From Mycolicibacterium chubuense (GTDB lineage: Bacteria; Actinomycetota; Actinomycetes; Mycobacteriales; Mycobacteriaceae): 41,728 nucleotides of DNA. This document shows, piece by piece, positions 21,299 through 30,392 of the stretch (positions are counted from its first letter, which is position 1; each line of letters starts with the position of its first letter). The translations under genes were made by a program, and so were the position numbers. The notes below the pieces were generated by a model, which was not told where the DNA came from, searched no databases, and was given only the letters and a program-made list of their open reading frames with translations. Location: positions 1 through 41,728 of the forward strand of contig NZ_JYNX01000038.1 of the NCBI RefSeq assembly GCF_001044255.1. The letters run 5' to 3'.

Positions 21299-21748
21299 AT
21301 GACCCAGAGACTGGACGCCCGCCTGGCCACCTACTCCTCCCCTGTCTTGAGCCTCTTCCGGATCATCGTGGGGCTGCTGCTGTTGCTGCACGGCACCATG
21401 AAGGTGTTCGGCTGGCCGCTCGGCCAGGCCGTGCCGTCGGGCACGTGGCCGTTCTGGTTCGCCGGCATCCTCGAGATCGTGCTCGGCGTCCTGATCACCG
21501 TCGGGTTCCTCACCCGCATCGCCGCTTTCATCGCCTCCGGCGAGATGGCGGTCGCGTACTTCTGGCAGCACTGGGCCGTGTTCAGCGGCAAACCGGCCAG
21601 CTTCTGGCCCTTCGACGGCCAGCTCGGCGGCAACGGCGGCGAACTGGCCGTCGTGTTCTGCTTCGCGTTCCTGCTCCTCGCGACGATGGGCGCCGGCGCC
21701 TGGTCGATCGACGGGCGACGGCGGCCGGCGGTCGCGGCGCGGCGCTGA
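21299..21748 (+). CDS. DoxX family membrane protein
   Basis: A 149-aa protein with four membrane segments (about residues 16-35, 50-70, 75-95, 117-135). Family features are SLFRIIVGLLLLLHGTMKVFGW, trimmed here to its core LLLLHG, GILEIVLGVLITVGFLTR and MAVAYFWQHW. DoxX proteins are linked to thiol/oxidative stress responses in mycobacteria (with SodA and SseA), but many paralogues have unknown roles. ATG 21299 follows the exporter gene by 9 bp and has its own TAATCT box. It might be co-expressed with the exporter. Confidence 0.9.
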   Translation: MTQRLDARLATYSSPVLSLFRIIVGLLLLLHGTMKVFGWPLGQAVPSGTWPFWFAGILEIVLGVLITVGFLTRIAAFIASGEMAVAYFWQHWAVFSGKPASFWPFDGQLGGNGGELAVVFCFAFLLLATMGAGAWSIDGRRRPAVAARR

Positions 21749-21908
21749 CGTCGGGTTTGCTCCCGCGAGCGCAGCCTCAGCGAAGTCCCCCTTCGCCCGA
21801 GTTTGCAGACACGGCGGAAAATATTGGTGAACGCAACTATTTTTCGTTGCTGGAGTCCCTAGGATGACCCGATATTGACCGTGTTGGCAATTGTCGGGGG
21901 GGTAACAC

Positions 21909-24506
21909 GTGGGGTTTTCCAGGCATATCGGCAGGATCGGCGCACTGGCTGTGGCGCTCGGTGTGGGGACCGGAGTCGGGGCCTGCCCCGGGATCGCGTG
22001 GGCCGATGAGTCGACCGAATCGACCAGTTCGGTAGCCGGGCCGTCGTCCCGCAGCGACGATGCCCCCACGCCCGGACCGGCAACAAACACCAAGGACTCC
22101 GACGACGCCGGGGACACCCATGCGTCCGAGGACGGTGCCTCCCACGAGACCACCGACACCGACGCCGACGCCGACACCGATGATGCGGAGTCCGATCCCG
22201 CGCCGGCGCGCGAGCGCAAGGGTCGCAAAGCCCATCGCACGCCGCCGAAGGAGGAGTCGGCGGTGGACCGCACGCCGCGGACCGAGACGGACGCCCCGGC
22301 GCGCGACGTGACCCCGGACGCCTCGGCCGCCGAGCCTGCGCGCAACACCGAGCCTGAGCCCGAACCCGAGCCGGCACCCCGCGAGGCACCCGCGGTCGTC
22401 GAGACCGCCGTGCCCGCCGCGGCCGAGGTGGTGCCCGAGCCGCCGGCTGCCACCACCCGGATCCGCCTCACCGATCTGCTGTCGACGCTCCTGACACCCG
22501 GCGGTGCGCCGACGGCGCCGGCCGAGTCACCGGCGATGTGGGTGCTGGCCGCCGCCGCGCGCCGCCAGCTCGGCCACACCGAGACGGCTGCTCTGGTCAG
22601 CGCGTCGCAGGATCCTGTCGCAGAGCTGCCGGTGGTGAACGACCCGGACGATGCGGGGGTCGTGACGGGTTCGGTCGCCGTCCCCGGCGCACAGACCGCG
22701 GTGGCGAGCTCCCCGGGGAAGGGCTCCGTGACCGTGTCGGTGAACGACGGCACCGTCTCGTTCACGTACAAGCCGACCCGGCAGGCTCGGCACGCCGCGG
22801 CCGCGCTGGGTGCCGCCGACGACGCGAAGACCGACACCTTCGTGCTGACCGTCAGCGACGGCGCCGGCGGTTCGACGCTCGTCCCGATCACCGTCGCGGT
22901 GTCGCCTGCCAACGCCGACCCGAAAGTCACGGTGAGCACCCCGCGCGTGTCCCTGACCAGTGCCGAGGTCCGTGCCTCGGTGCGGGTGCGAGACGCCGAC
23001 GGCGACGCTTTCGCCTTCACCGTGTCCCCGACGGCCAAGGGTGGCAGCGTCACGATCGACGAGGACGGTCACATCTCGTACCTCCCGACCGATGCGGCCC
23101 GGCACGCCGCCGCGGCAGCCGATGCGACGGACGCCGACAAGACCGACACGTTCGACGTCACGGTCGCCGACGGTTACGGCGGGCTGGTCACCGTCACCCT
23201 CACGGTGCCGATCAAGCCGGACAACGTCGACCCGAAAGTCACGGTGCGCACGCGGTCGTCGTGGTTCAGCGACGAGGTCACCGGCGTGGTGAAAGCCAAG
23301 GACCCCAACGGCGATCCGGTCAGCTATGACGTCACCCCGTCGATCAAGGGCGGCACGGTCACCATCGACGAGCAGGGCCGGTTCGTCTATACGCCGTCGG
23401 CACAGGCGCGCCACGAGGCGGCAGCCGACGGCGCCGGCCGCCGGGACAAGCAGGACACCTTCCTCGTCACCGTCACCGACGATCACGGCGGAATCACCAG
23501 AACCCTGGTCACGGTGGGCATCAAGCCGGCCAACACGCCTCCGGCGAGCGCAGCGACCCGCGATGTGTTCACCAACCCCAACACCGGGGTGGTGGCGGGC
23601 ACCGTCGTCGCGGTCGACCCCGACGGGGATCCGTTCACCTACCGATTCCCGGCGAAGACGCGCAAGGGCGCGCTCGAGATCGACGAGGACGGCGTCTTCA
23701 CCTACACGCCCACCGAGGCGGCCCGCGCGCAGGCGAGCAAGCCCTTCGCCCCGTCGTGGGCGAAGACCGACGCGTTCCGGGTGACCGTTGACGACGGTCA
23801 CGGCGGGACGACGACGCTGACGGTGCGCGTGAGCATCGCGCCGCTGGGCGGTCCGAACCAGGCGCCGACCGACGGCGGCTACACCGCGAGTCAGCCGGGT
23901 GCGTTGACCGGCAAGGTCACCGGTGCGGTCACCGCGACCGACCCCGACCGCGATCTGCTCACGTTCACCGGGTCCGGACCGACGGCCAAGGGCGCCGTGA
24001 TGGTCAACGCCGACGGCACGTTCACCTACACGCCCAGCGATGCGGCGCGCCACCAGGCCACCGCCGACAACGCGACCGCGGCCGACCTGTCGGACACGTT
24101 CACCGTCACGGCCTCCGACGGGTACGGCGGCACGCTGGACATCCCGGTGACGGTCGCGATCAAGCCGTCGGTGAACAGGGCGCCGGCACGGGGCACCTAT
24201 GTCGCGGACGCGGACGCGCTCACCGGTGTGGTGAGCGGACGCGTCGGCGCCATCGACGCCGACGGCGATCTGCTGACCTACCGGGGCACCGCCGTCACCG
24301 AGAAGGGCAGCGTCGTCGTCTACAACGGCGGGGAGTTCACCTACACCCCGACCGACGCGGCCCGCGCGGCCGCGGGCGCGCCGAAGGCCCCCCTCGCCGA
24401 CAAGCGGGACTCGTTCACCGTGACCGTCGACGACGGGCACGGCGGCACCCTGGCCGTCACGGTCCGGGTCACCATCGTGCCGGCGAGCGTGACCTCAGCC
24501 CTCTAG
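21909..24506 (+). CDS. Secreted cadherin/VCBS-like repeat protein, six tandem repeats
   Basis: An 865-aa exported protein. The start MGFSRHIGRIGALAVALGVG is the signal peptide of a mycobacterial group of large surface proteins, with cleavage predicted after AWA (residue 32). Residues 33-180 are acidic and Ser/Thr/Pro-rich, probably disordered. A short conserved patch follows (LTDLLSTLL and SPAMWVLAAAARRQLG, about 190-225). From about 251 to the end run six repeats of about 100 residues. Each has a Dx(D/N)GD-like calcium-type turn (missing in repeat 1, altered to DPDRD in repeat 5), a (F/Y)(T/V)Y-PTxxAR strand and a DTFxVTVxDGxGG strand. No enzyme domain or cell-wall anchor follows. The role may be adhesion or envelope structure. 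Shine-Dalgarno GGGGGGG lies 6 nt before GTG 21909. It overlaps the convergent LLM gene by 12 bp. Confidence 0.9.
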   Translation: MGFSRHIGRIGALAVALGVGTGVGACPGIAWADESTESTSSVAGPSSRSDDAPTPGPATNTKDSDDAGDTHASEDGASHETTDTDADADTDDAESDPAPARERKGRKAHRTPPKEESAVDRTPRTETDAPARDVTPDASAAEPARNTEPEPEPEPAPREAPAVVETAVPAAAEVVPEPPAATTRIRLTDLLSTLLTPGGAPTAPAESPAMWVLAAAARRQLGHTETAALVSASQDPVAELPVVNDPDDAGVVTGSVAVPGAQTAVASSPGKGSVTVSVNDGTVSFTYKPTRQARHAAAALGAADDAKTDTFVLTVSDGAGGSTLVPITVAVSPANADPKVTVSTPRVSLTSAEVRASVRVRDADGDAFAFTVSPTAKGGSVTIDEDGHISYLPTDAARHAAAAADATDADKTDTFDVTVADGYGGLVTVTLTVPIKPDNVDPKVTVRTRSSWFSDEVTGVVKAKDPNGDPVSYDVTPSIKGGTVTIDEQGRFVYTPSAQARHEAAADGAGRRDKQDTFLVTVTDDHGGITRTLVTVGIKPANTPPASAATRDVFTNPNTGVVAGTVVAVDPDGDPFTYRFPAKTRKGALEIDEDGVFTYTPTEAARAQASKPFAPSWAKTDAFRVTVDDGHGGTTTLTVRVSIAPLGGPNQAPTDGGYTASQPGALTGKVTGAVTATDPDRDLLTFTGSGPTAKGAVMVNADGTFTYTPSDAARHQATADNATAADLSDTFTVTASDGYGGTLDIPVTVAIKPSVNRAPARGTYVADADALTGVVSGRVGAIDADGDLLTYRGTAVTEKGSVVVYNGGEFTYTPTDAARAAAGAPKAPLADKRDSFTVTVDDGHGGTLAVTVRVTIVPASVTSAL
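22662..24503 (+). repeat. Six coding repeats of about 300 bp (cadherin/VCBS-like units)
   Basis: Diverged tandem units encoding about 100 residues each. They can be counted from six (F/Y)(T/V)Y-PT or YLPT/YTPS strands, each followed by AR and then by DTFxVTV or DAFRVTV and DGxGG. Units 2 to 6 keep the acidic turn; unit 1 is the most diverged. Confidence 0.85.
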
Positions 24507-25355
24507 CGCCATGTCCGTGCGGAACCGGCGCATGCCGTCGATCTTCTGCTCGAGCGTCGCGTCGGGGCCGCCGTAGAACATCCACGGCATCGTGACGATG
24601 CCGGTGATGCCGCCGGCTTCCGCCCGTGCGTAATGCTCCGGGGTGAACGCGTCGGTCAGAGGCGTGATCACCTCGAAACCCTGCATTTCCAAACCCTTTT
24701 CGGACCGGAGTCGGCGCAGCGTGGCGATCCGTTCGAGGGCCTGCTCGGTGCTGATCAGGTCGCCGATCCAGCCGTCGTGGCGGGCGGCCCGGCGCAGCGC
24801 GATGTCCGACAGCCCGCCGACGTAGACGGGTATCGGCGGCGGCGTAGGCTCCATCTCCATCCGCGGCGCGGTGTAGAAGTCGCCGGAGAACTCGGTCCAG
24901 CCCGGCGCCCACAGCTGCTTCATCAGCGCCAGCATCTCGTCGGTGCGCTTGCCGCGCTTCTCGAACTGCTGACCCAGCAGTTCGAACTCCTCGCGGCACC
25001 AGCCCACCCCGACGCCGAGTTCGAGCCGGCCGCCGGCCAGAACCGCGGCCGTCCCGATGGATTTCGCCGCCGAGTACGGGTCGCGCATCGCGGGCAGATA
25101 GACGGTGGTGACGAAGCGCAGCCGGGTGGTCACCAGCGCGATCGCGCCGATCATCACCCACGGATCCGGCCAGTCGGTGAAGGCCTGCCAGCGCCTGCTG
25201 CCGTCCTTGGTGTACGGATACGGCGTCTGCAGGGTCTCGAGGTTGACGACGTGGTCGGGAATCGCGATCCCGTCGTAGCCGAGTTCGTCTGCGGCGCGGG
25301 CGATCTCGATCGCCTGCCGGGTGTCCAGGAACGCCGTGGAGACGTAGACCCTCAC
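24495..25355 (-). CDS. LLM-class F420-dependent oxidoreductase (TIGR03619-like)
   Basis: A 286-aa luciferase-like TIM-barrel protein: AIEIARAADELGYDGIAIPDHV at the N-terminus (trimmed core ADELGYDGIAIPDHV), LRFVTTVYLPAMRDP, GGRLELGVGVGWCREEF, PIPVYVGGLSDIALRRAAR, and DGWI. These are typical of mycobacterial F420-dependent enzymes; the substrate is unknown. GTG 25355 begins 7 nt after the thioesterase stop, so it is probably the last gene of the glnA2-glnE transcript or of a thioesterase-oxidoreductase pair. No good Shine-Dalgarno sequence is seen. Its 3' end overlaps the surface protein gene. Confidence 0.9.
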   Translation of the reverse strand: MRVYVSTAFLDTRQAIEIARAADELGYDGIAIPDHVVNLETLQTPYPYTKDGSRRWQAFTDWPDPWVMIGAIALVTTRLRFVTTVYLPAMRDPYSAAKSIGTAAVLAGGRLELGVGVGWCREEFELLGQQFEKRGKRTDEMLALMKQLWAPGWTEFSGDFYTAPRMEMEPTPPPIPVYVGGLSDIALRRAARHDGWIGDLISTEQALERIATLRRLRSEKGLEMQGFEVITPLTDAFTPEHYARAEAGGITGIVTMPWMFYGGPDATLEQKIDGMRRFRTDMALEG

Positions 25356-25362
25356 GGGGCGC

Positions 25363-25992
25363 TCAGCCGGCGTCCCGCGCCCACGCGGGCATGATGAACA
25401 CCCCTTCGGCCTCGACGGTCACCCCGTCGGCGTCCTTGAGGTGACCGCGCGCGAAGGTCTTGGCGCCCTCGCTGCGCTCCACGAACGCCTCGGCGCGCAC
25501 CGGCCCCAGATGGGTGCCGCGCCGGTAGCGCAGGCTGATGGTGCCGGTGAACTTCGGCAGGTTCAGCCCCTCGCTGGCCACCTCGCCGAGGATGTGGTCG
25601 AGCACCAGCGCGCAGATGCCGCCGTGTACCCATCCCGGAGGGCCCTCGTAGGCGGGACCCAGGGTGAACTCGCTCCAGCAGCTGCCGTCGGGCTCGTGCT
25701 CGATGACCATCGGCGGCGCGATCGCATTACGCAGTCCCACCGCAGGATTCGCCCAGGCCACGGCCCGGTTGCTGTCGGCGTGGCGCAGTGTGGACCGACC
25801 CGAGCGCGTGCGCTGCTCCAGCAGCGCCGTGGCCTCCTCGAGGTGTTCGAGCGCCAGCAGCACGGTCGCGTCGTCGACCTCGGTGTGGATCCCGACGTCG
25901 ATGAGCGTCCGCAGGGCGTCGGTCAACGGCTCGTAGACCCGGCGCTGCCGCTCGAAGTCCTCGGCGCTGATCACGTCGAACGTGAATTCCAC
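25363..25992 (-). CDS. PaaI-like hotdog thioesterase
   Basis: A 209-aa protein. The hotdog fold covers about residues 100-205, with GPPGWVHGGICALVLDHILG as the central helix and active-site region, then KFTGTISLRYRRGTHLGPV and AEGVFIMP. Such enzymes cleave acyl-CoA thioesters; the natural acyl group is unknown. The N-terminal 90 residues (including EDFERQRRVYEPLTDALRT) form a helical extension seen in mycobacterial members. GTG 25992 starts directly after the glnE stop (TAAGTG) and has a strong Shine-Dalgarno GGAGG inside the end of glnE, so its translation is coupled to glnE. Why a thioesterase follows glnE is unknown. Confidence 0.88.
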   Translation of the reverse strand: MEFTFDVISAEDFERQRRVYEPLTDALRTLIDVGIHTEVDDATVLLALEHLEEATALLEQRTRSGRSTLRHADSNRAVAWANPAVGLRNAIAPPMVIEHEPDGSCWSEFTLGPAYEGPPGWVHGGICALVLDHILGEVASEGLNLPKFTGTISLRYRRGTHLGPVRAEAFVERSEGAKTFARGHLKDADGVTVEAEGVFIMPAWARDAG

Positions 25993-28977
25993 TTATCCTC
26001 CAAACACTTTGCGCACCACGGCTTTCGCACGTCGCGTCACCCGCAGATAGTTGTCCAGGAACTCTCCCCCGTCCCCGTCGGGCCAGCCCGCCGCCACCGC
26101 GACGGCGTTGAGCAGCTTGCCTGGGCCCGGCAGCTGATCTGTGGGCTTGCCGCGCACCAGCACCAGCGCGTTGCGCGCGCGGGTCGCCGTCAGCCACGCC
26201 TCACGCAGCAGTTCGATGTCCCCCTCGGCGATCAGCTCGGCCGCCCCGATCGCGTTGAGCGTGTCCAGTGTCGAGGTGGTGTGCAGTGCCGGGATCTTGT
26301 CCGCGAAGCGCAGCTGCAGCAGCTGCACCGTCCACTCGATGTCGGCCAGCCCGCCGCGGCCCAGCTTGGTGTGGGTGTTCGGGTCGGCGCCGCGCGGCAG
26401 CCTCTCCGCGTCGACCCGCGCCTTGATCCGCCGGATCTCCTGCACGGTCTGCGCGGACACCCCGCCCGCCGGGTAGCGAGTCTTGTCGATCATCAGCAGG
26501 AAACGTTCGCCCAGTTCGAGATCGCCGGCCACCCGGTGCGCGCGCAGCAGCGCCTGCACCTCCCACGGTTGCGCCCACTGCGCGTAGTACGCCTCGTAGG
26601 ACGCCAGCGTGCGCACCAGCGGGCCCTGCCGGCCCTCGGGGCGCAGATTGATGTCGACCTCGAGCGGCGGATCGGCACCCGGGGTGCCCAGCCGCGCGCG
26701 GACCTGTTCGGCGACGGTCACCGACCACTTGACCGCGACGGATTCCTCGACGCCGTCGTGCGGCTCGCAGACGAACATGACATCGGCGTCGGAGCCGTAG
26801 CCGAGTTCCCGCCCGCCGAGCCGGCCCATCCCGATCACCGCGATGCGGGCGGGCGGCCCCTGCTTCGGGGTGTTGGCGCGGATCACGGCGTCGAGGGCGG
26901 CCTGCAGCACCGCCACCCACATCGACGTCAGCTGCGCGCACACCTCGGTGACCTCGAGCATGCCGAGCAGGTCGGCCGACGCGATGCGGGCCAGCTCGCG
27001 CCGCCGCAGTGAGCGCGCCGCCGCGATCGCCCGGGTCGGGTCGCTGTGCCGGGCCGCCGAGGCCACCAGGGAGCGCGCCACGCCGTCGGTGTCGACGTCG
27101 CACAGCTTCGGTCCGTTGGGTCCGTCGGCGTAGAGCTGGATGACCTCGGGCGCACGCATCAGCAGCTCGGGCACGTACGCCGAGGTGCCCAGCACGTGCA
27201 TCAGCCGCTTGGCCACCGCGCCCTCGTCGCGCAGCGTCGCCAGATACCAACGCTGCTCGGCCAATTCATCGCTGATCCTGCGGTAGTTGAGCAGGCCCGC
27301 GTCGGGGTCGGGGGTGTCGGACAGCCAGTCGAGCAGCGTCGGCAACAGCACCTGCTGCACCCGACCGCGGCGCCCGCTGCTCGAGGTCAGGGCGGCCAGA
27401 TGGGTCAGTGCGCTCTGCGGGCCCTCGTATCCCAGTGCGGCGAGCTGACGTTCGGCGGATTCGGCGCTCATGCCGAGGCCGAGCGCGGTCTGGCCCACCG
27501 ATTCGAGCAGCGGTTGGTAGAACAGCTTGGCGTGCAGCCGCGACACCCGGTGGCTCTGACGTTTGAGCTCCTCGCGCAGCACCCCCAGCGCGTCGTGGCG
27601 ACCGTCCGGCCGGATGTGCGCGGCACGCGCGAGCCAGCGCATCGCCTCGTCGTCGTCGTCCTCGGGGAGCAGGTGGGTGCGCTTGAGGCGTTGCAGTTGC
27701 AGCCGGTGTTCGAGCAGCCGCAGGAACTCGTATGACGCGGTCATGTTGGCCGCGTCGTCGCGCCCGATGTAGCCGCCGTCGCCGAGGGCGGCCAGCGCGT
27801 TCACGGTCGACGCGACATGCAGCGACTCGTCGACGCGCCCGTGCACCAACTGCAGCAGCTGCACGGCGAACTCGACGTCGCGCAGGCCGCCGGTGCCCAG
27901 CTTCAGTTCGCGCGACCGCACCCCTGCGGGCACCAGTTCGACCACCCGGCGGCGCATCGCCTGCACGTCGGCGACGAAATCCTCCCGCTCGCAGGCGGTC
28001 CACACCATGGGCATGAGCGCATCGATGTAGCGGCGGCCGAGGTCGGCGTCGCCGGCGGCCGGGCGCGCTTTCATCAGGGCCTGGAACTCCCAGGTCTTGG
28101 CCCACCGCTCGTAGTAGGCGACGTGGGAGTCCAGCGTGCGCACCAGCGGACCCTGTTTGCCCTCGGGGCGCAGCGCGGCGTCCACTTCGAAGAACGCGTC
28201 GGAGGCCAGCCGCATCATCTCTCCGGCGATCCGGGTGGCCAGCGCCAGCCGGCTGTGCGACCCGTCGTCGGTGACGAAGATGACGTCGACGTCGCTGACG
28301 TAGTTGAGTTCCCGGGCGCCGCACTTGCCCATCGCGATCACCGCGAGCGCCGGCGGCTCGTCGTCGGTGTCTTTTCTGTCCCCGCACACCGCGCGGATGC
28401 TGACGGTCAGTGCCGCGTGCAGCGCGGCGTCGGCGAGGTCCGAGAGGTGCTCCCCCACGACCGTGAACGGCAGCACCGGCTCGTTCTCGACCGTGGGTGC
28501 GACGTCGAGAGCGGCGAGCACCAGCAGCCGGTCCCGGTACAGGGTGCGCAGCTCGGGGGCGGCAGCGATTGTGCCGCTGGCGTTTTCGGCGATCTCGGCG
28601 AACATCCGCGCGAGTTCCGCGGGCGTGGGCAAGCTCACCCGGCCTGCGAGCAGATGCCACGACTGCGGGTGGGCGACGAGGTGGTCGCCGAGCGCCAGTG
28701 ACGAGCCCAGTGCGGCGAACAACCGGCCGCGCAGACCGCGGTCCTTGAGTAGGGCGCCGTTGAGCTCGTCCCACTCGGTGCCGAGTGCCTCGGCGAGCCG
28801 GACGACGGCACGCAGCGCCGTGTCGGCGTCGGGGGCCCGCGACAGGGACCACAGCAGCTCGACGTGGGCGTCGGTGTTCCAGCCCAGCTGCTCGAGGTCG
28901 GACTGCGCCGTCGGCTCGACGAGGCCGAGTCGCCCGACGCCGGGCAGCTTGGGACGCTGCGTCGCGGGCTTGGCCAT
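25993..28977 (-). CDS. glnE: Glutamine synthetase adenylyltransferase/deadenylylase
   Basis: GlnE switches glutamine synthetase activity by attaching AMP to, or removing it from, the tyrosine near residue 406 of GlnA1. The 994-aa length equals M. tuberculosis GlnE (Rv2221c). There are two nucleotidyltransferase domains: an N-terminal one with [16 protein letters not shown] (about residue 236) for deadenylylation and a C-terminal one with [16 protein letters not shown] (about residue 727) for adenylylation; both keep the SDxD metal motif. Helical GlnD-type PII-uridylyltransferase-like regions follow each. ATG 28977 fits the TAGATT box 7 nt upstream. The long open frame upstream is antisense or frame-shifted glnA2. 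It starts 29 bp after glnA2. Confidence 0.98.
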   Translation of the reverse strand: MAKPATQRPKLPGVGRLGLVEPTAQSDLEQLGWNTDAHVELLWSLSRAPDADTALRAVVRLAEALGTEWDELNGALLKDRGLRGRLFAALGSSLALGDHLVAHPQSWHLLAGRVSLPTPAELARMFAEIAENASGTIAAAPELRTLYRDRLLVLAALDVAPTVENEPVLPFTVVGEHLSDLADAALHAALTVSIRAVCGDRKDTDDEPPALAVIAMGKCGARELNYVSDVDVIFVTDDGSHSRLALATRIAGEMMRLASDAFFEVDAALRPEGKQGPLVRTLDSHVAYYERWAKTWEFQALMKARPAAGDADLGRRYIDALMPMVWTACEREDFVADVQAMRRRVVELVPAGVRSRELKLGTGGLRDVEFAVQLLQLVHGRVDESLHVASTVNALAALGDGGYIGRDDAANMTASYEFLRLLEHRLQLQRLKRTHLLPEDDDDEAMRWLARAAHIRPDGRHDALGVLREELKRQSHRVSRLHAKLFYQPLLESVGQTALGLGMSAESAERQLAALGYEGPQSALTHLAALTSSSGRRGRVQQVLLPTLLDWLSDTPDPDAGLLNYRRISDELAEQRWYLATLRDEGAVAKRLMHVLGTSAYVPELLMRAPEVIQLYADGPNGPKLCDVDTDGVARSLVASAARHSDPTRAIAAARSLRRRELARIASADLLGMLEVTEVCAQLTSMWVAVLQAALDAVIRANTPKQGPPARIAVIGMGRLGGRELGYGSDADVMFVCEPHDGVEESVAVKWSVTVAEQVRARLGTPGADPPLEVDINLRPEGRQGPLVRTLASYEAYYAQWAQPWEVQALLRAHRVAGDLELGERFLLMIDKTRYPAGGVSAQTVQEIRRIKARVDAERLPRGADPNTHTKLGRGGLADIEWTVQLLQLRFADKIPALHTTSTLDTLNAIGAAELIAEGDIELLREAWLTATRARNALVLVRGKPTDQLPGPGKLLNAVAVAAGWPDGDGGEFLDNYLRVTRRAKAVVRKVFGG

Positions 28978-28984
28978 ACCGGTG

Positions 28985-28990
28985 AATCTA
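28985..28990 (-). promoter_or_regulatory. -10 box (TAGATT) for glnE
   Basis: TAGATT on the minus strand, 7 nt before ATG 28977. It suggests glnE has its own leaderless promoter in addition to read-through from glnA2. Confidence 0.5.
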
Positions 28991-29006
28991 GCCGAGCGAC
29001 TCCCGA

Positions 29007-30347
29007 CTACAACGACAGGTAGTTCTTCAGCTCGAACGGCGTGACGTGGCTGCGGTAGTTCTCCCACTCGGCGCGCTTGTTGCGCAGGAAGAAGTCGAAG
29101 ACGTGCTCGCCGAGCGCCTCGGCGACCAGTTCGGAGTCCTCCATCTGGGTCAGCGCCACGCCGAGACTGCCGGGCAGCTCCTTGTATCCCATGGCCCGTC
29201 GCTCTTCGGGGGTCAGGCTCCACACGTTGTCCTCGGCCTGCGGTCCGAGCACGTAGTTCTTCTCGATCCCGCGCAGACCGGCGGCGAGCAGCACCGCGAA
29301 CGTCAGGTACGGGTTGCACGCCGAGTCGGGGCTGCGCACTTCGACGCGGCGCGACGACGCCTTGTGCGGGGTGTACATCGGAACCCGCACCAGCGCCGAG
29401 CGGTTGGCCGCCCCCCAGGACGCGGCCGTGGGCGCCTCGCCGCCGTGCACGAGCCGCTTGTAGGAGTTCACCCACTGGTTGGTGACGGCGCTGATCTCCT
29501 GCGCGTGCTCGAGAATGCCTGCGATGAACGACTTCCCGATGTCGGAGAGTTGCTGCGGATCGTCGGCGCTGTGGAAGGCGTTGGTCTCGCCCTCGAACAG
29601 GCTCATGTGCGTGTGCATCGCCGAGCCGGGGTGTTCGGCGAACGGCTTGGGCATGAACGAGGCGCGCACGCCGTCGGCCAGCGCCACCTCCTTGACCACG
29701 TAGCGGAACGTCATCACGTTGTCGGCCATCGACAGGGCGTCGGCGTAGCGCAGGTCGATCTCCTGCTGGCCGGGTGCGCCCTCGTGGTGGCTGAACTCCA
29801 CCGAGATGCCCATCTGCTCGAGCGCGTCGATGGCGTGGCGACGGAAGTTCGGCGCGGCGTCGTGCACGGCCTGGTCGAAGTAGCCGCCGTTGTCGGCGGG
29901 CACCGGCGGGGTGCCGTCGTCGGGTCCGGGCTTGAGGAGGAAGAACTCGATCTCGGGGTGTACGTAGCAGGAGAAGCCCAGATCGCTGGCCTTGGACAGC
30001 TGGCGGCGCAGCACGTGCCGGGAGTCGGCCCACGACGGCGAGCCGTCGGGCATGGTGATGTCGCAGAACATGCGGGCCGAGTGGTGATCACCGGCGCTGG
30101 ACGTCCACGGCAGCACCTGGAAGGTCGACGGGTCGGGCCGGGCGACCATGTCGGCCTCGGAGACGCGCGCGAAGCCCTCGATCGACGAGCCGTCGAAGCC
30201 GATGCCCTCCTCGAACGCGCCCTCCAATTCGGCGGGCGCGATCGCGACCGACTTCAGGTATCCGAGCACATCGGTGAACCACAGCCGGACGAAACGGATA
30301 TCGCGTTCCTCCAGCGTGCGCAGCACGAATTCCTTCTGCCGATCCAT
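29007..30347 (-). CDS. glnA2: Glutamine synthetase type I (alpha-type, GlnA2)
   Basis: A second glutamine synthetase, 446 aa like M. tuberculosis GlnA2 (Rv2222c). Motifs are [57 protein letters not shown], and [16 protein letters not shown]. In M. tuberculosis it is dispensable for growth. The region matching the adenylylation loop reads [11 protein letters not shown], with Trp-Ser where GlnA1 has Leu-Tyr, so GlnE probably does not modify it here. ATG 30347 has a TACGCT box 6 nt upstream and a GlnR-like site over the -35 position. It starts a tight run glnA2-glnE-thioesterase-oxidoreductase. Confidence 0.97.
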   Translation of the reverse strand: MDRQKEFVLRTLEERDIRFVRLWFTDVLGYLKSVAIAPAELEGAFEEGIGFDGSSIEGFARVSEADMVARPDPSTFQVLPWTSSAGDHHSARMFCDITMPDGSPSWADSRHVLRRQLSKASDLGFSCYVHPEIEFFLLKPGPDDGTPPVPADNGGYFDQAVHDAAPNFRRHAIDALEQMGISVEFSHHEGAPGQQEIDLRYADALSMADNVMTFRYVVKEVALADGVRASFMPKPFAEHPGSAMHTHMSLFEGETNAFHSADDPQQLSDIGKSFIAGILEHAQEISAVTNQWVNSYKRLVHGGEAPTAASWGAANRSALVRVPMYTPHKASSRRVEVRSPDSACNPYLTFAVLLAAGLRGIEKNYVLGPQAEDNVWSLTPEERRAMGYKELPGSLGVALTQMEDSELVAEALGEHVFDFFLRNKRAEWENYRSHVTPFELKNYLSL

Positions 30348-30353
30348 GCTCGA

Positions 30354-30359
30354 AGCGTA
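30354..30359 (-). promoter_or_regulatory. -10 box (TACGCT) for glnA2
   Basis: TACGCT on the minus strand, 6 nt before ATG 30347, consistent with a leaderless glnA2 mRNA. Confidence 0.45.
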
Positions 30360-30369
30360 GGTTCCGCCT

Positions 30370-30385
30370 GTTAATTCTGTGTTAC
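30370..30385 (-). promoter_or_regulatory. Candidate GlnR box upstream of glnA2
   Basis: On the minus strand GTAAC-n6-TTAAC has the same AC-n9-AC core as the glnA1 site. It starts 23 nt before the ATG and covers the expected -35 position of the TACGCT promoter. Confidence 0.55.
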
Positions 30386-30392
30386 AGCGCTG

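Noticed and set aside
21780-21796. Small hairpin GCGAAG-TCCCC-CTTCGC after the DoxX gene
   Set aside because: Only 6 bp with no T tract; too weak to call a terminator.
21749-21908. Possible riboswitch (for example c-di-AMP type) before the surface protein
   Set aside because: The 160-bp leader shows no recognisable conserved riboswitch core.
28978-30033. N-terminal extension of the glnE frame
   Set aside because: It is an out-of-frame reading of glnA2; the true GlnE starts at 28977 with a -10 box and normal 994-aa length.
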